From: Streptomyces nojiriensis | GTDB taxonomy: Bacteria > Actinomycetota > Actinomycetes > Streptomycetales > Streptomycetaceae | Direction: 5' to 3' | Assembly (NCBI RefSeq): GCF_017639205.1 | Contig: NZ_CP071139.1 | Coordinates: forward strand, 7,129,501 to 7,193,500 | Length of the DNA stretch: 64,000 nucleotides | Part shown: positions 37,087-47,800 of the stretch, piece after piece | Position numbering within the stretch: the first letter of the stretch is position 1 | How the letters are laid out: each line of letters opens with the position of its first letter | The notes under the pieces: generated by a model | What the model saw: only the letters and a program-made list of their open reading frames with translations | What the model was told of the DNA's origin: nothing | The model's database searches: none | Translations under genes and position numbers: made by a program

Positions 37087-37120
37087 GCGCGCCCCGGGGG
37101 CCGACACCCCCGGGGCGCGC
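37087..37120. terminator. alc terminator hairpin
   Basis: GCGCGCCCCGGGGG (37087-37100), a 6-nt loop, and its exact complement (37107-37120), 17 bp after the alc stop. Confidence 0.8.
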
Positions 37121-37127
37121 TGCGCGC

Positions 37128-37298
37128 GGGCCGAATCCAGCCCCGCCGCGTCCGAGGGGCGGGCCCGAACCGAGCCCGGCCGGTGTCCGGGGCGCGGGCC
37201 CAATCCAGCCCGGCCGGTGTCCGGTGCGCGGCCCAAAACCAGCCCCGCCGACGCCTGAGGCGCGGACCCGAATCCAGCCCCGCCGGCGTTTGAGGCGC
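37128..37298. repeat. five tandem copies of a ~34-bp GC-rich Streptomyces intergenic repeat
   Basis: Units start near 37128, 37161, 37196, 37230 and 37264. The core reads CC(G/C)AATCCAGCCCCGCCGG then CGT.TGAGGCGCG. The last unit runs into GGGTCCGGGGCGGAGCCCC, the form usually dispersed in Streptomyces intergenic regions. The whole 37121-37388 interval holds no supported gene. Confidence 0.8.
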
Positions 37299-37388
37299 GG
37301 GGTCCGGGGCGGAGCCCCGTGCACTCGCCCCGCACCCGCCCACCGGCGTGCGCCGACCCGGGACCCGCCCGCACGCCCGGCCGGAGGG

Positions 37389-38126
37389 CTACGCGGCGTG
37401 CCCGCCGTCGACGGCGAACTCCGCCCCCGTGACGTACGCGGCCTCCTCGCTCGCGAGGAAGGACACCACGGCCGCCACCTCGCGCGGCGCCCCGAACCGG
37501 CCCAGCGCCGTCATGGCCGCCTGCGGGCCCGCGTACGGTCCGCCCGCCGGGTTCATGTCCGTGTCCACCGGCCCCGGGTGGACGATGTTCGCGGTGATGC
37601 CGCGCCCGCCCAGCTCCCGGGCGAGTGCCTTGGTCAGCCCGGTCAGCGCCGACTTGCTCATCGCGTAGAGCGTCCCGCCCGGCCCCGGTACCCGCTGGGT
37701 CATGCAGCTGCCGATCGTGATGATCCGCCCGCCGGACCCGAGGTGCGCGGCCGCCGCCTGCGTGGTGAGGAACACCCCGCGCACGTTGACCGCGAGTACG
37801 CGCTCCACGTCGGCCGGGGCCAGCTCCGCCAGCGGCCCCAGCACGCCCACGCCGGCGTTGTTGACGAGTACGTCGAGCCGCCCGAACCGCCGGACGGTCT
37901 CCCCGACGGCGTTCGCGACCTGCGCGGTGTCCCCCGCATCGGCCCGCAGCGCGACGGCCCGCCGCCCGAGCGCCTCCACCTTCCCGACGACCTCGGCCGC
38001 GGCCTCGGCGTCGTTGACGTAGGTGATCGCGACGTCGGTCCCGTCCTCGGCGAGCCGCAGCGCGACGGCCGCCCCGATCCCGCGGCTTCCCCCGGTCACC
38101 AGGGCCACGCTGTTGTTGCTGTTCAT
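37389..38126 (-). CDS. short-chain dehydrogenase/reductase (SDR)
   Basis: 245 residues from ATG 38126 with GGGAGGA upstream. Classical SDR features: VALVTGGSRGIGAAVALRL cofactor site, DVLVNNAGVG, catalytic Ser in IITIGSCMTQ, and the YxxxK pair in TLYAMSKSAL. C-terminal AAYVTGAEFAVDGGHAA is typical of 3-ketoacyl-ACP reductase-like members. NADPH preference is likely from the Arg in GGSRGIG and the absence of an acidic residue after strand 2 (ITYVNDAEAA). Substrate unknown. It stands alone. Confidence 0.9.
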   Translation of the reverse strand: MNSNNSVALVTGGSRGIGAAVALRLAEDGTDVAITYVNDAEAAAEVVGKVEALGRRAVALRADAGDTAQVANAVGETVRRFGRLDVLVNNAGVGVLGPLAELAPADVERVLAVNVRGVFLTTQAAAAHLGSGGRIITIGSCMTQRVPGPGGTLYAMSKSALTGLTKALARELGGRGITANIVHPGPVDTDMNPAGGPYAGPQAAMTALGRFGAPREVAAVVSFLASEEAAYVTGAEFAVDGGHAA

Positions 38127-38296
38127 GCCGTTCCTCCCGCATCGGTTGGTTGCGGGTTCAATCAAATCTCCCCGGGGTCCACCCCGCTGGCAGTAATCCG
38201 ACCTCGCGTTCCGCGTGGGGGAGCGGCAACGACGGAGCGCCCTGCCAGGAGTCATCTCCCGGCAGGGCGCTCGCGGAAACGGCCGCTCCGTCCCGA

Positions 38297-41200
38297 CTAC
38301 CCGATCGTCAGGAAGGTGTTCCAGCCGTCCTCGTCACGACCGGTGGGCGCGCCGATGGTGTTGGTTCCGCCTTGGAAGAGCCATTGGTTTCCGTTGTCCC
38401 CGACGGCCCAGATGTCGGGGATGCCGTCACCGTTGGCATCGGGGGTACCGAGGACCATGGGCATCGCGGCGCGGCTCCACCCGGTACCGGCGTAGACGTA
38501 GTCCTGGCCGCCCGCGGCACTGTCACCGTCCTTGAAGGAGCCGAGGTCGACCCCGCCGTTCGCGCCCGGCTTGCCCTTGCGCAGGAGGAGGCCCCGGTTC
38601 GGGTTGGTGTCGTCGCGGTAGACGAGGTCCGGGACCTGGTCGCCGGAGACGTCGCGGACGCCGACTATGTCGCGACTGGCCCAGACCGTGCTGGCCACCT
38701 TCTTGAACGTGGTGAAGCTGGATCCGGTGTATCCCGAGAAGCTCCACACAACGTCGTCCGCGATGGCGAACATGTCGGCGAAGCCGTCTCCGTCGATGTC
38801 CTCCGTGACGACGATCTGCCGGAAGGTCGCCGGGTCGGGAGCGCCTGCGGGCAGCAGGATCTCCATGCGCCGGTCGATGTCGAACTGGCCTACCCCGAGG
38901 CCCGGGTAGACGTACAGCTTGCCGTCGGGCATCCGGGCGATCAGGTCCGTGAGCCCGTCTCCCGGGAACCAGTCGGTCGAGTGGCCGATGAGTGCGGACT
39001 TGCCGGTGGTCTTGTCCTTCCAGTAGCCGACGGCGGGCTTGCCGCCTTGGAGGGCGCCGGGGATCGAGGCGTCGGTGTCTCCGCTCGCGTCACCGGAGTA
39101 GGTGAGCAGGTTCCCGTCCTTGTCGATGGCGAGGATGTCGGGGTGGCCGTCTCCGGTAACATCGCCGGGCTTGTCCTGGCCGGGCCTCGGCCGGACGAGG
39201 AACCCGTAGGCGCTGTGGTTGGAGATGTTGCCGAACTTGCTGACGGTCCGGACATAGAGGACGTTCGGTCCGGCTGTGTTCACTTGGAGCGGGACCGAGA
39301 CCTCGTCGCTGCCCGGCTGGGGCACGGCCTTCTGGTCGAAGAGGGGCCGGTTCAGGCTCCACTGGTACTCGAGGATGTCCTCCGCCTTGGCGCCGTTGCC
39401 CTTGAAGGTCAAGCTCTGGCCCGGCGTGCCGGCGGGCTCGGTGCTCCACTCGGTGAAGCTGTCGCCCTGCGGCGGGAAGGCGGCGGAGGAGACGGACGGG
39501 TTGGGCGGGACGGTGTGGCTGACGGTGAAGGTGCACCAGCCGCCGCCACCGGATTCGTGCGGCCCGCTGCCCGACCACGCGCCGTCCTTGTCGGTGGCGC
39601 GGGAGAGCCAGTAGTACGTCTGGCCGTCGGTGAAGGTGTTCCAGGGCACCTCGGCGGTGACGACGCCATCGCTGTTGGGCCACAGCCACTGGTCGAAGAC
39701 CGTCCCACCGGTGCCCCACACCTCGATCTGGACCTTGTCGAGGTTGCCGTCGCGGTCGGTGCCCTTCACCTGGAAGGTGACGTTGGTCTTGCCGATGCCG
39801 GTCCCGGGCCAACCGGTGAGGCACGGGCCGCCGGGGAAGGTCTGCATGTTCGCCGCGATCGGGGTGTCCGGGCGCGAGTTGTAGACGACCTCGATGTACG
39901 GAGCGGTCTCACCGTTGGCGATGAACTTCTTCCAGAAGTACGAGTCCGACTCGTTCGGTGCGGCGAACCCCAGGGACAGCGCCCCCCAGCCGCTCGTGGC
40001 CGCTTCGGAGACGAGGCCCTTGATGTCGGGTGCGATCCAGTTGTCGGGGCACGAGCTGTTGTAGCCGTATCCCGCGTACTCCGAGGCGACCACTCTGCCC
40101 CAGTGGGCCGCGTTGTCGGTGTTCCTCCAGGTACTCGACGACGTGATGTACGGGGTCGAGAAGATGAGCATCTGCTTGCTGTCACAGGACCACGAATAGG
40201 TCTGCAACGCCCGGACGCTGGCCGAGACGATTTCGGAGCCCTGGAGCTGACTGCCGAAGTCGAAGTTGAAAATGGAGCGAGAGGTGCCACCGCTCGTGGA
40301 CTCGTATCCGACGCGGGCTTCGTGCGTGCCGCTCGCGTTGTAATTCTGTCCGTTGTAGAAGCTTGAATTCTCTGCCGTCTTGTAAAGAAGGGTCCAAGCG
40401 TGCTTGTGCCCCTTGAAAGAGGGGTCGATGAAAACCGGATATACCGTTTCAGCAGCATTGAGCAGTGCATTGTCCGGGGTGAGGGACAGTGCATTGTCGG
40501 CGAGCGCCGCCGCGACGGGCTTCAGGCGCGCGCCCTCCGCACCGGCCAGGCCGGACAGGGCCAGCGTCGGGTGCTGCTTGGCGACGGCGGTCGGCTTCCA
40601 CGCCGGCTGGTTGTCGGTCGTGGCGACCTTGCCGCTGGAGTCCCACATCATCGGGGTGGGCGAGCCCGCGATCTCTTCGCCCTTGGCGTCGCGGGCACTC
40701 AGCGCGTCCGACTCGTCGTCCAGGTGGAACGTCATGTCGGGGCTGGCCAGACGGTACTTGAGCTGTCCCAGCAGCGGGTCGGCCGCAGCCTGCTTGTCCT
40801 TGACGACGAGCAGGTGCGAGTAGCCGCCGTCCTGGGCGGTCATCACCAGGTCGATCCCGGGGCGGACGTTCTCGTACAGGGCGCGCGGGCCGTCGACGAC
40901 GGGCGCGGGCAGGGCGCCGGGCCAACTGACGGTCATGTCGTGGCCGCCGGTGTTCAACCGGACCAGCTCGGTCCACACTTCACCCGGCGCGTCCCGGCGC
41001 AGCGCCACCCGGGACACGCCGCGCGCGGCACGCCCCTCACCGCCCGCCTGCCCCGCCGACCCGCCGCTGAAGAAGACGCGGCCGTTGACGGCCTTGGCCG
41101 CGTAGCCGCCCTCCACCCGCTCCAGAGAGGTGTCGATCGGCTTCCACTTGCCGTTCACGTTGGCACGGAAGGCCGCACTGTGGATCTGCTTGCGGAACGA

Positions 41201-41509
41201 CCCGTCAGGCCGCGCCCAGGTCGTGGTGTTGGCGCTGCGCGCGGCCGTGACCTCGACCTCTTTGCCGCTCTCCTCCGCGATCCGTCGAGCCTGCGGCTCG
41301 GCGACCGGAGCATCCTCGCCGGGCCGGCTGCGCGCCTTCCCGTCGCCGGTCACGTGCACACCGACCGGCACCGCGACAGCGGCGGCGAGCAGCACGGCCA
41401 GACCCCCCAGGGTGCGACGGCGCCTGAACCACCTACGCGCGGGTACGGGGGCCTCTGCCGCTCCAGCCCCTGTTGGCGGACTTTGGCCCGCGGAATCACT
41501 GACAGACAC
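38297..41509 (-). CDS. membrane-anchored DNRLRE/FG-GAP repeat surface protein
   Basis: 1070 residues from GTG 41509, behind a GGAG-containing leader. A basic N-terminus (RRWFRRRRTLGG) precedes one hydrophobic segment (LAVLLAAAVAVPVGVHV, about residues 34-52), either signal or type-II anchor. Residues about 85-330 resemble the N-terminal part of Streptomyces Rhs proteins (SFRKQIHSAAFRANVNGKWKPIDTSL). A DNRLRE-like Cys-containing domain lies at about 350-520 (ARVGYESTSGGTSRSIFNFDF). From about 780 on come FG-GAP/VCBS calcium-type repeats: DVTGDGHPDILAID, DIDGDGFADMFAIAD, DANGDGIPDIWAVGD. No toxin tip is seen. Divergent from the giant Rhs gene; functional cooperation is plausible but unproven. 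Confidence 0.78.
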   Translation of the reverse strand: MSVSDSAGQSPPTGAGAAEAPVPARRWFRRRRTLGGLAVLLAAAVAVPVGVHVTGDGKARSRPGEDAPVAEPQARRIAEESGKEVEVTAARSANTTTWARPDGSFRKQIHSAAFRANVNGKWKPIDTSLERVEGGYAAKAVNGRVFFSGGSAGQAGGEGRAARGVSRVALRRDAPGEVWTELVRLNTGGHDMTVSWPGALPAPVVDGPRALYENVRPGIDLVMTAQDGGYSHLLVVKDKQAAADPLLGQLKYRLASPDMTFHLDDESDALSARDAKGEEIAGSPTPMMWDSSGKVATTDNQPAWKPTAVAKQHPTLALSGLAGAEGARLKPVAAALADNALSLTPDNALLNAAETVYPVFIDPSFKGHKHAWTLLYKTAENSSFYNGQNYNASGTHEARVGYESTSGGTSRSIFNFDFGSQLQGSEIVSASVRALQTYSWSCDSKQMLIFSTPYITSSSTWRNTDNAAHWGRVVASEYAGYGYNSSCPDNWIAPDIKGLVSEAATSGWGALSLGFAAPNESDSYFWKKFIANGETAPYIEVVYNSRPDTPIAANMQTFPGGPCLTGWPGTGIGKTNVTFQVKGTDRDGNLDKVQIEVWGTGGTVFDQWLWPNSDGVVTAEVPWNTFTDGQTYYWLSRATDKDGAWSGSGPHESGGGGWCTFTVSHTVPPNPSVSSAAFPPQGDSFTEWSTEPAGTPGQSLTFKGNGAKAEDILEYQWSLNRPLFDQKAVPQPGSDEVSVPLQVNTAGPNVLYVRTVSKFGNISNHSAYGFLVRPRPGQDKPGDVTGDGHPDILAIDKDGNLLTYSGDASGDTDASIPGALQGGKPAVGYWKDKTTGKSALIGHSTDWFPGDGLTDLIARMPDGKLYVYPGLGVGQFDIDRRMEILLPAGAPDPATFRQIVVTEDIDGDGFADMFAIADDVVWSFSGYTGSSFTTFKKVASTVWASRDIVGVRDVSGDQVPDLVYRDDTNPNRGLLLRKGKPGANGGVDLGSFKDGDSAAGGQDYVYAGTGWSRAAMPMVLGTPDANGDGIPDIWAVGDNGNQWLFQGGTNTIGAPTGRDEDGWNTFLTIG

Positions 41510-41870
41510 GACGTACTTCTCCCCCCTCGGGCGCCCGACTTCGCAGCCCTCGGCACTCACCAAATGATTTCGGCCCTCAGCCTGAAAAACTCAACGGCCG
41601 GCCCCGCCCGGCCGTTGAGGCGCAGGGCGTGCGAGCTGAGCATGAACCATCCCGCTGACTTCTTCATCCTTGGCATTCACCGCAGGGCGTGGCGTTAGCA
41701 ACCGATTTGCGCCGATTACCCCAAGGTATACACCAGGCAAAGTGACAAAGCCCACACCGATTATCGGAACTGTGGCTTTTCTGGTCCACTGGCCACAGAA
41801 TCAGTGGCTAATTGTCAGTTTCCTGCCAGCCGTGTGCCATTGCCGTGGCGGCAGATCGTGGGGGGTCCGC
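41510..41870. other. 361-bp divergent region between two giant genes
   Basis: AT-richer than its surroundings, particularly 41690-41830. Promoters for both large genes should be here, but no confident -35/-10 pair was picked. It contains a terminator-like hairpin directed towards the FG-GAP gene (separate entry). Confidence 0.45.
41585..41619 (-). terminator. U-tailed hairpin in the leader of the FG-GAP gene (possible attenuator)
   Basis: On the reverse strand a 12-bp perfect stem (41608-41619 with 41590-41601, loop of 6) is followed by TTTTT. It lies about 80 nt upstream of the FG-GAP start codon, a place where it could stop or attenuate transcription into that gene. Confidence 0.65.
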
Positions 41871-44800
41871 ATGTCGCCGTTCTCGGCGAATTTCCGCCTG
41901 CCCGGAAACAGAAAGGCGCGCGCAACACGCGCGCGCCTTGCCGGGCGCACCGGCATCACACTCTCCGTGGTGCTGGTCGCAACTCTTCTACCCGCCCAAG
42001 CCTGGGCGGCACCACCGGGCGACCGCAGCGGCGTCGAGCTGCCGGGGCTCCAGAAAGACGTCAAGGTCAAGCCCGACCAGGCCGCCATGGACGCGCTCGG
42101 TCGATGGGTCGGTGATCCGCCCAAACCGCTCGAGGACTACACGCCGACCGCCGTGGCGCCGCCCGCGGAAGCCTCGGCCACCATCCCGCTGGCGCCCGTC
42201 CCCACTGCCGACTTCGTTCAGGTCGGCTCGCTCCCCGTCAGCATCGGCAAGGTTCCCGGGACGGGTGCCGCGCCGACGGGCACCTGGTCGGCGGCCGTCG
42301 AAGGCCGCACGAAGACCGAAGCCGCCGGCGTGGACGGCGCGATCATCAAGATCACGCCGCCCGTCGACGCCGTGAACCCGGTCGACGTCGCTCTGGACTA
42401 CTCGAAGTTCCAGGACCTGTACGGCACCGAGTGGTCCTCACGCCTGAAGCTGCGGCAGTACCCCGCTTGCTTCCTCGACCACCCCGAACTGCCCGAATGC
42501 TCTGTCTCCGTAGACGTCCCGAGCTCGAACGACACCGGCGGCAAGAAGGTCATCGCGACCCTCGACCCGGCTGCGACCCCCGTTCAGGGCATGCAGACCA
42601 TGAGCGTGGGCGGCGCCGCCGGCGCCATGGCGGTCGTCGCCTCCGACGGTGCGGCGGGCGCGGGCGGTTCGTACAAGGCCACCTCCCTCTCGCCCTCGGG
42701 CAAATGGACCGCAGGCGGCAGCGGGGGCGGTTTCTCCTGGACCTACCCGCTGACGGTGCCCCCGGCACCGGCGGGCCCCACCCCGTCCATCGCGTTCTCG
42801 TACTCCTCGCAGGCGGTGGACGGCAAGACGTCCGTGACGAACGGTCAGGCGTCCTGGGTCGGTGACGGCTGGGACTACAACCCGGGCTTCGTCGAACGCC
42901 GTTACCGCTCCTGCTCCGAAGACCTGAAGGCTTCGTCGAGCGGCAAGCCGAACAACGACAACGCCACGGACAAGAAGAAGGGCGACCTGTGCTGGGCCGG
43001 CGACAACGTCGTCCTGTCCCTCAACGGGTCGACGACCGAGCTCGTCCACGACGCCGCGAGCGGTGCCTGGGTCCCCGCCACGGACGACGGCTCCAAGGTC
43101 GAGCTCAAGACCGGCAGCGGCAACGGCGCGAAGGACGGCGAATACTGGGTCGTCACCACGCGTGACGGCATGCGCTACCACTACGGGCGCCACAGCGTCG
43201 GCACCCACGGGGACGGCTCGTCACCCACGACCGTGACCGACTCCGTCTTCACCGTCCCGGTCTTCGGCAACCACCCTGGTGAGCCCTGCTATCAGCCGGC
43301 CTACGCGAATTCCTCCTGCACCCAGGCCTGGCGCTGGAACCTCGACTACGTCGAGGACGTCCACGGCAACGCCATGATCATCGACTGGGCGAAGGAAGAG
43401 AACCGCTACGCCAAGAACGAGAAGGTCAACGAGAAGGACCGCGCCAAGGTCGGGTACATCCGCGGCGGATACCCGACCCGCATCCTCTACGGACTCCGCG
43501 CCGACAACCTCGCCGGTGCCCCTGCGGGCCGAGTCGAGTTCGGTGTGGCGCAGCGGTGCTTCGAGGAGAAGAACGTCTCCTGCGCCGAGTCCCTGTTCGG
43601 TTCCAAGAACGGAATCGGATGGTACGACACCCCCGCCTCGTTGAACTGCAAGATGGACGCGGCGGCCTGCGAAACCTTCTCTCCCACGTTCTGGTCGCGC
43701 ATGCGCCTGGACCGTGTCACCACCTACGGCCAGCGGACCGAGGGCTCCACGGCGCTCACCAAGGTCGACCAGTGGGCCCTCAAGCAGTCGCTCCCCAAGC
43801 ACCGCACCGACACCAGCCCTCCGCTGTGGCTGGAGTCCATCACCCGGACCGCCTACGGCGCCAAGAACGACACCATCGGTGTCTCGCTGCCCCCGGTCTC
43901 CTTCAAGGCCAACGTGGTGGACATGCCCAACCGTGTCCTGAAGGCGGACACGAACGGGAAGCCCGACGCCGCACCGGACTTCGACAGGCTCCGGGTGGGG
44001 ACCATCCTCACCGAGACCGGTGGCGAGATCGAGGTCAGGTACTCGGCCCCGTGCGCGAAGGGGACCAGCGTCCCCGACCTGGCGAAGAACACCACGCGCT
44101 GCTTCCCCGTGCACTGGTCCGCGGACTCAGGACTGGACCCGGACAAGGTCCCGCCGATCGAGCTGTTCAACAAGTACGTCGTGGACAGCGTGATCGAGAA
44201 GGACCGGGTGGCACAGCGCCCCGACCTCAAGACCAGCTACACGTACGAGGACGCCGCCTGGGCCAAGGACGACGACGAGTTCACCAAGCCCGATCGGCGT
44301 ACCTACAGTCAGTGGCGCGGCTACGCCAGCGTCCTCACCACGACGGGTGCGACCGAGAACGCGGGCAAGGCCAACGCGACCGAGCAGAGCCAGACCCGCA
44401 CCCGGTACTTCCGCGGTCTGTCCACCGACGCAGCCAAGATCACTGTCAAGGATTCCTCCGGCACGGAAGAGCTCGGCGAGGACCTTCCCCAGTACCAGGG
44501 CCAGGTCGCCGAGACCATCACCTACACCAAGGTCGGCGGCAGCGTCGAGAGCCGCCAGTTGTCTTCACCCTGGCGGAGCAAGCGGATCGCCTCCCGGCCC
44601 CGAGCCGACAACACCCCCTTGGAGGCGTACCGCTTGGGCACGGCACGCACTGACGAGATCCAGTCCGTCAGTGGCGGCAAGTCCCGGCTGGTGCGCACCC
44701 TCAATACATACGAGGACGAGCCCACTTCCTACGGTCTGTTGCTCACCACACAGACCGATGTCTCGGAGAACAAGGGCACTGGCTGGGCCACCGTCAAGCA

Positions 44801-47800
44801 GTCCTGCACCAAGCCCAAGTACGTTCACAACCCCACGAACAACCTCATCGGTCTGCAGTCCGAGGTCATCGAGACGACAGGTGACTGCGCCGGCGGTGGC
44901 ATCGAGGCCGGCACGCGCCTGAATGCCACCCGGACTTCGTACGACGCGGTCAATGCCTTCGGCGCCGCGCCCACCAAGGGTCTCCCGTACCAGGTCGACA
45001 GCACTGACGCGGCAGGCACCGGCTGGATGACGTCCGGGCGCACCGAGTACGACGCGATCGGCCGCGCCGTCAAGACGTACGACGCCGCGGGCACCCCGTC
45101 GAGCGTCGCCTTCAGCCCTCCGACCGGACCGGCGTTCTCCAGTACGGCGACCAATGCCCTCGGGCATGCGGTGACCACCAAGGTGGACCCGGCCCGCGGC
45201 AGCGTCCTGGAGTCGACCGACGCGAACGGCCGCAAGGTCACCACGGTCTACGACGAGCTCGGCCGGAGCACCGAGGTCCGGACGCCTTCGCAGAAGCCGA
45301 CCGATCCGGCGGCCTACACGTTCGAATACCAGATCGCCGAACTCAAGACGCCGGCCGTCATCTCCCGCACCCTCAAGGACAACGGCACCTACAGCACTTC
45401 CATCGCGATCTACGACGGACTGCTGCGTCCCCGCCAGAGCCAGACCGAAGGCCCGGGCGGCGCACGCCTGATCACGGACACCCTGCACGGTGCGAACGGA
45501 ACCGTTAGCGAAACCAACAGCAGCTACCTCGCCGAAGGCAAGGTGAGCACGGAGCTCTACGTCCCCAAGTCGGTCACCGAGGTACCCAGCTCCACCCAGA
45601 CCGCTTATGACGGCCTCGGCCGCGCCGTGCGCGTCACCACCCTGGAGAAGGGCGAAGCCAGGCAGTCCGCCGTCACGCAGTACGGCGGCGACTGGACCCT
45701 GACCCGCAGCGGGATGTCGCCCACCGGGTCGTCCCCGCTGCCCGGCAGCCGCGCCGTCAAGACGTGGACCGACGCCCTGGGCCGCACCTCCGAGATCGAG
45801 CAGTACACCGCCACCGATCTCAGCACGTCGACCAAGACCGGCTACACCTACGACGTTCGCGGCAAGCTCGCCAAGGTCACCGACACGGCCGGCAACAACT
45901 GGACCTACACCCACGACGCCCGCGGGCGGACGACCGCGTCGGAGGACCCCGACACGGGCAAGTCGACCTTCACGTACAACAACCTCGACCAGCAGGTCTC
46001 GACGACCAACGTCTACAACGTCACCCAGTACACCTCCTACGACGTACTCGGCCGCAAGACCGCGCTGCGCGACGACTCCGAAACCTCCGACCCCATCGCC
46101 ACCTGGACCTACGACACCCTCCCGGGCGGCAAGGGCCAGCCCGTCGCCTCCACCCGCAAGTGGGGCGCCGGCTCATACAAGACCGAGGTCACCGGCTACG
46201 ACAGCGAGTACCGGCCGACCGGATCGCGGATCACCATCCCGGACCTGCCCGCCACGAAGGGCCTGGCCGGCAGCTACGCCTACAGCACCACGTACACCCC
46301 CACCGGCAAGGTGCAGTCGACGACCCTTCCGGCCACGATCGGCGGTCTCGCCGCCGAGAAGCTGATCACCCGCTACAACGCCGACGGCATGGTGCAGACC
46401 ATGTCCGGCCTCTCCTGGTACACCGCGGACACGGTCTACAGCCCCTACGGCGAGATCCTGCGCACCGCCTCCGGCAACGCACCAAACCGCGTGTGGACCA
46501 CGAACACCTACGACCCCCACACCGGGCGGGTCGCCTCGGCGACCAGCCACAAGGAGACGCGCGACTCCGCGTCCGGCTCGAATCTCCTCTCCTCTCTCAG
46601 CTTCACGTACGACACGGTCGGCAACCCGACCGCGATCAAGGACACCTACCCCGGCACCACCACGCAGTCTCCGGCCCTCGTCGACCGTCAGTGCTACAGC
46701 TACGACGCCATGGGCCAGCTCGTTCGTGCCTGGACGGGCAAGACGGAAGGCTGCCCCACCAGTCCCACGGGCCCTGCGCGCACGGAGGTGGGATCGGGTA
46801 CGCCGGGTGATGCCTACTGGCAGGACTACCAGTTCGACGCCATAGGCAACCGCACCAAGCTCACCGATCGCGACCCGACCGACAGCGCCCTCGACGACGA
46901 GACGACGTACACGTACGGCGTGGAGATCACGGGCGGTGCCCTTCCCAACCCCAAGAAGCAGCCCCATGCCCTGACCAAGGTCAACAAGACCACGAGGACG
47001 CCCGGCTCTACCGTCGACTCCCTGTCCACGTATACCTACAGTGCGGCGGGCAGCACCAAGACCCGGACCATCAACGGAGACACCCAGACCCTGAACTGGG
47101 ACCGTCGCAGCAAGCTCCTCTCGGCCACCAGCCCCGGCATCGGTTCCGTCGCGGTCACGGGCCTCTCCGGCAAGTGCCTCGACGTCCAGGACGGCGATAC
47201 CGCCGACGGCACTCCCGTCCAGCTGCTGTCATGCAACGAGACCAAGCCCCAGCAGTGGCGAATCACCGGCGACACCGTCCAGGCCCTCGGCAAGTGCCTC
47301 ACCGCCGAAAACGGCAAGGCCGTCCTGAAGGCCTGCACGCCGGGCGCGCAGAGCCAGAAGTTCACCTACCGCGAGACGGACAAGGCCCTCGTCACCGGCA
47401 CCAACCAATGCCTCACCGTCCCCAACGACAATGACGCCGAGGGCAACGACCTGCACACCTTCACGTGTGCCAGCCCGGGTGCCACGCCGGCGCAGCAGTG
47501 GAGCTTCGGCAACGTCACCAGCTACCTCTACGACGCGTCCGGCAACCGGGTCATCCAGGACACGGGCAGCGCCCGCACCCTCTACCTCGGTGAAACCGAG
47601 ATCACCGTCGACAAGGCCGGCAAGGCCATGGACGCCGTCCGCTACTACAGCAGCCCCGGCGCCCCGGCCACGGTCCGACGCACCAACGGCAAGACTACCG
47701 GCCACACCCTGTCGCACCTGCTCACCGACCACCACAACACCGCCACCATCAGCGTCGACCAGAAGGCCGGCCAGCCGACCACCCGCCGCAAGTCCGACCC

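Noticed and set aside
37128..37298. CRISPR-like array
   Set aside because: Units are contiguous and diverged with no unique spacers and no cas genes.
34556..37324. 922-codon reverse frame opposite allB and alc
   Set aside because: Typical high-GC antisense frame; Gly/Arg/Val-rich with no family resemblance.
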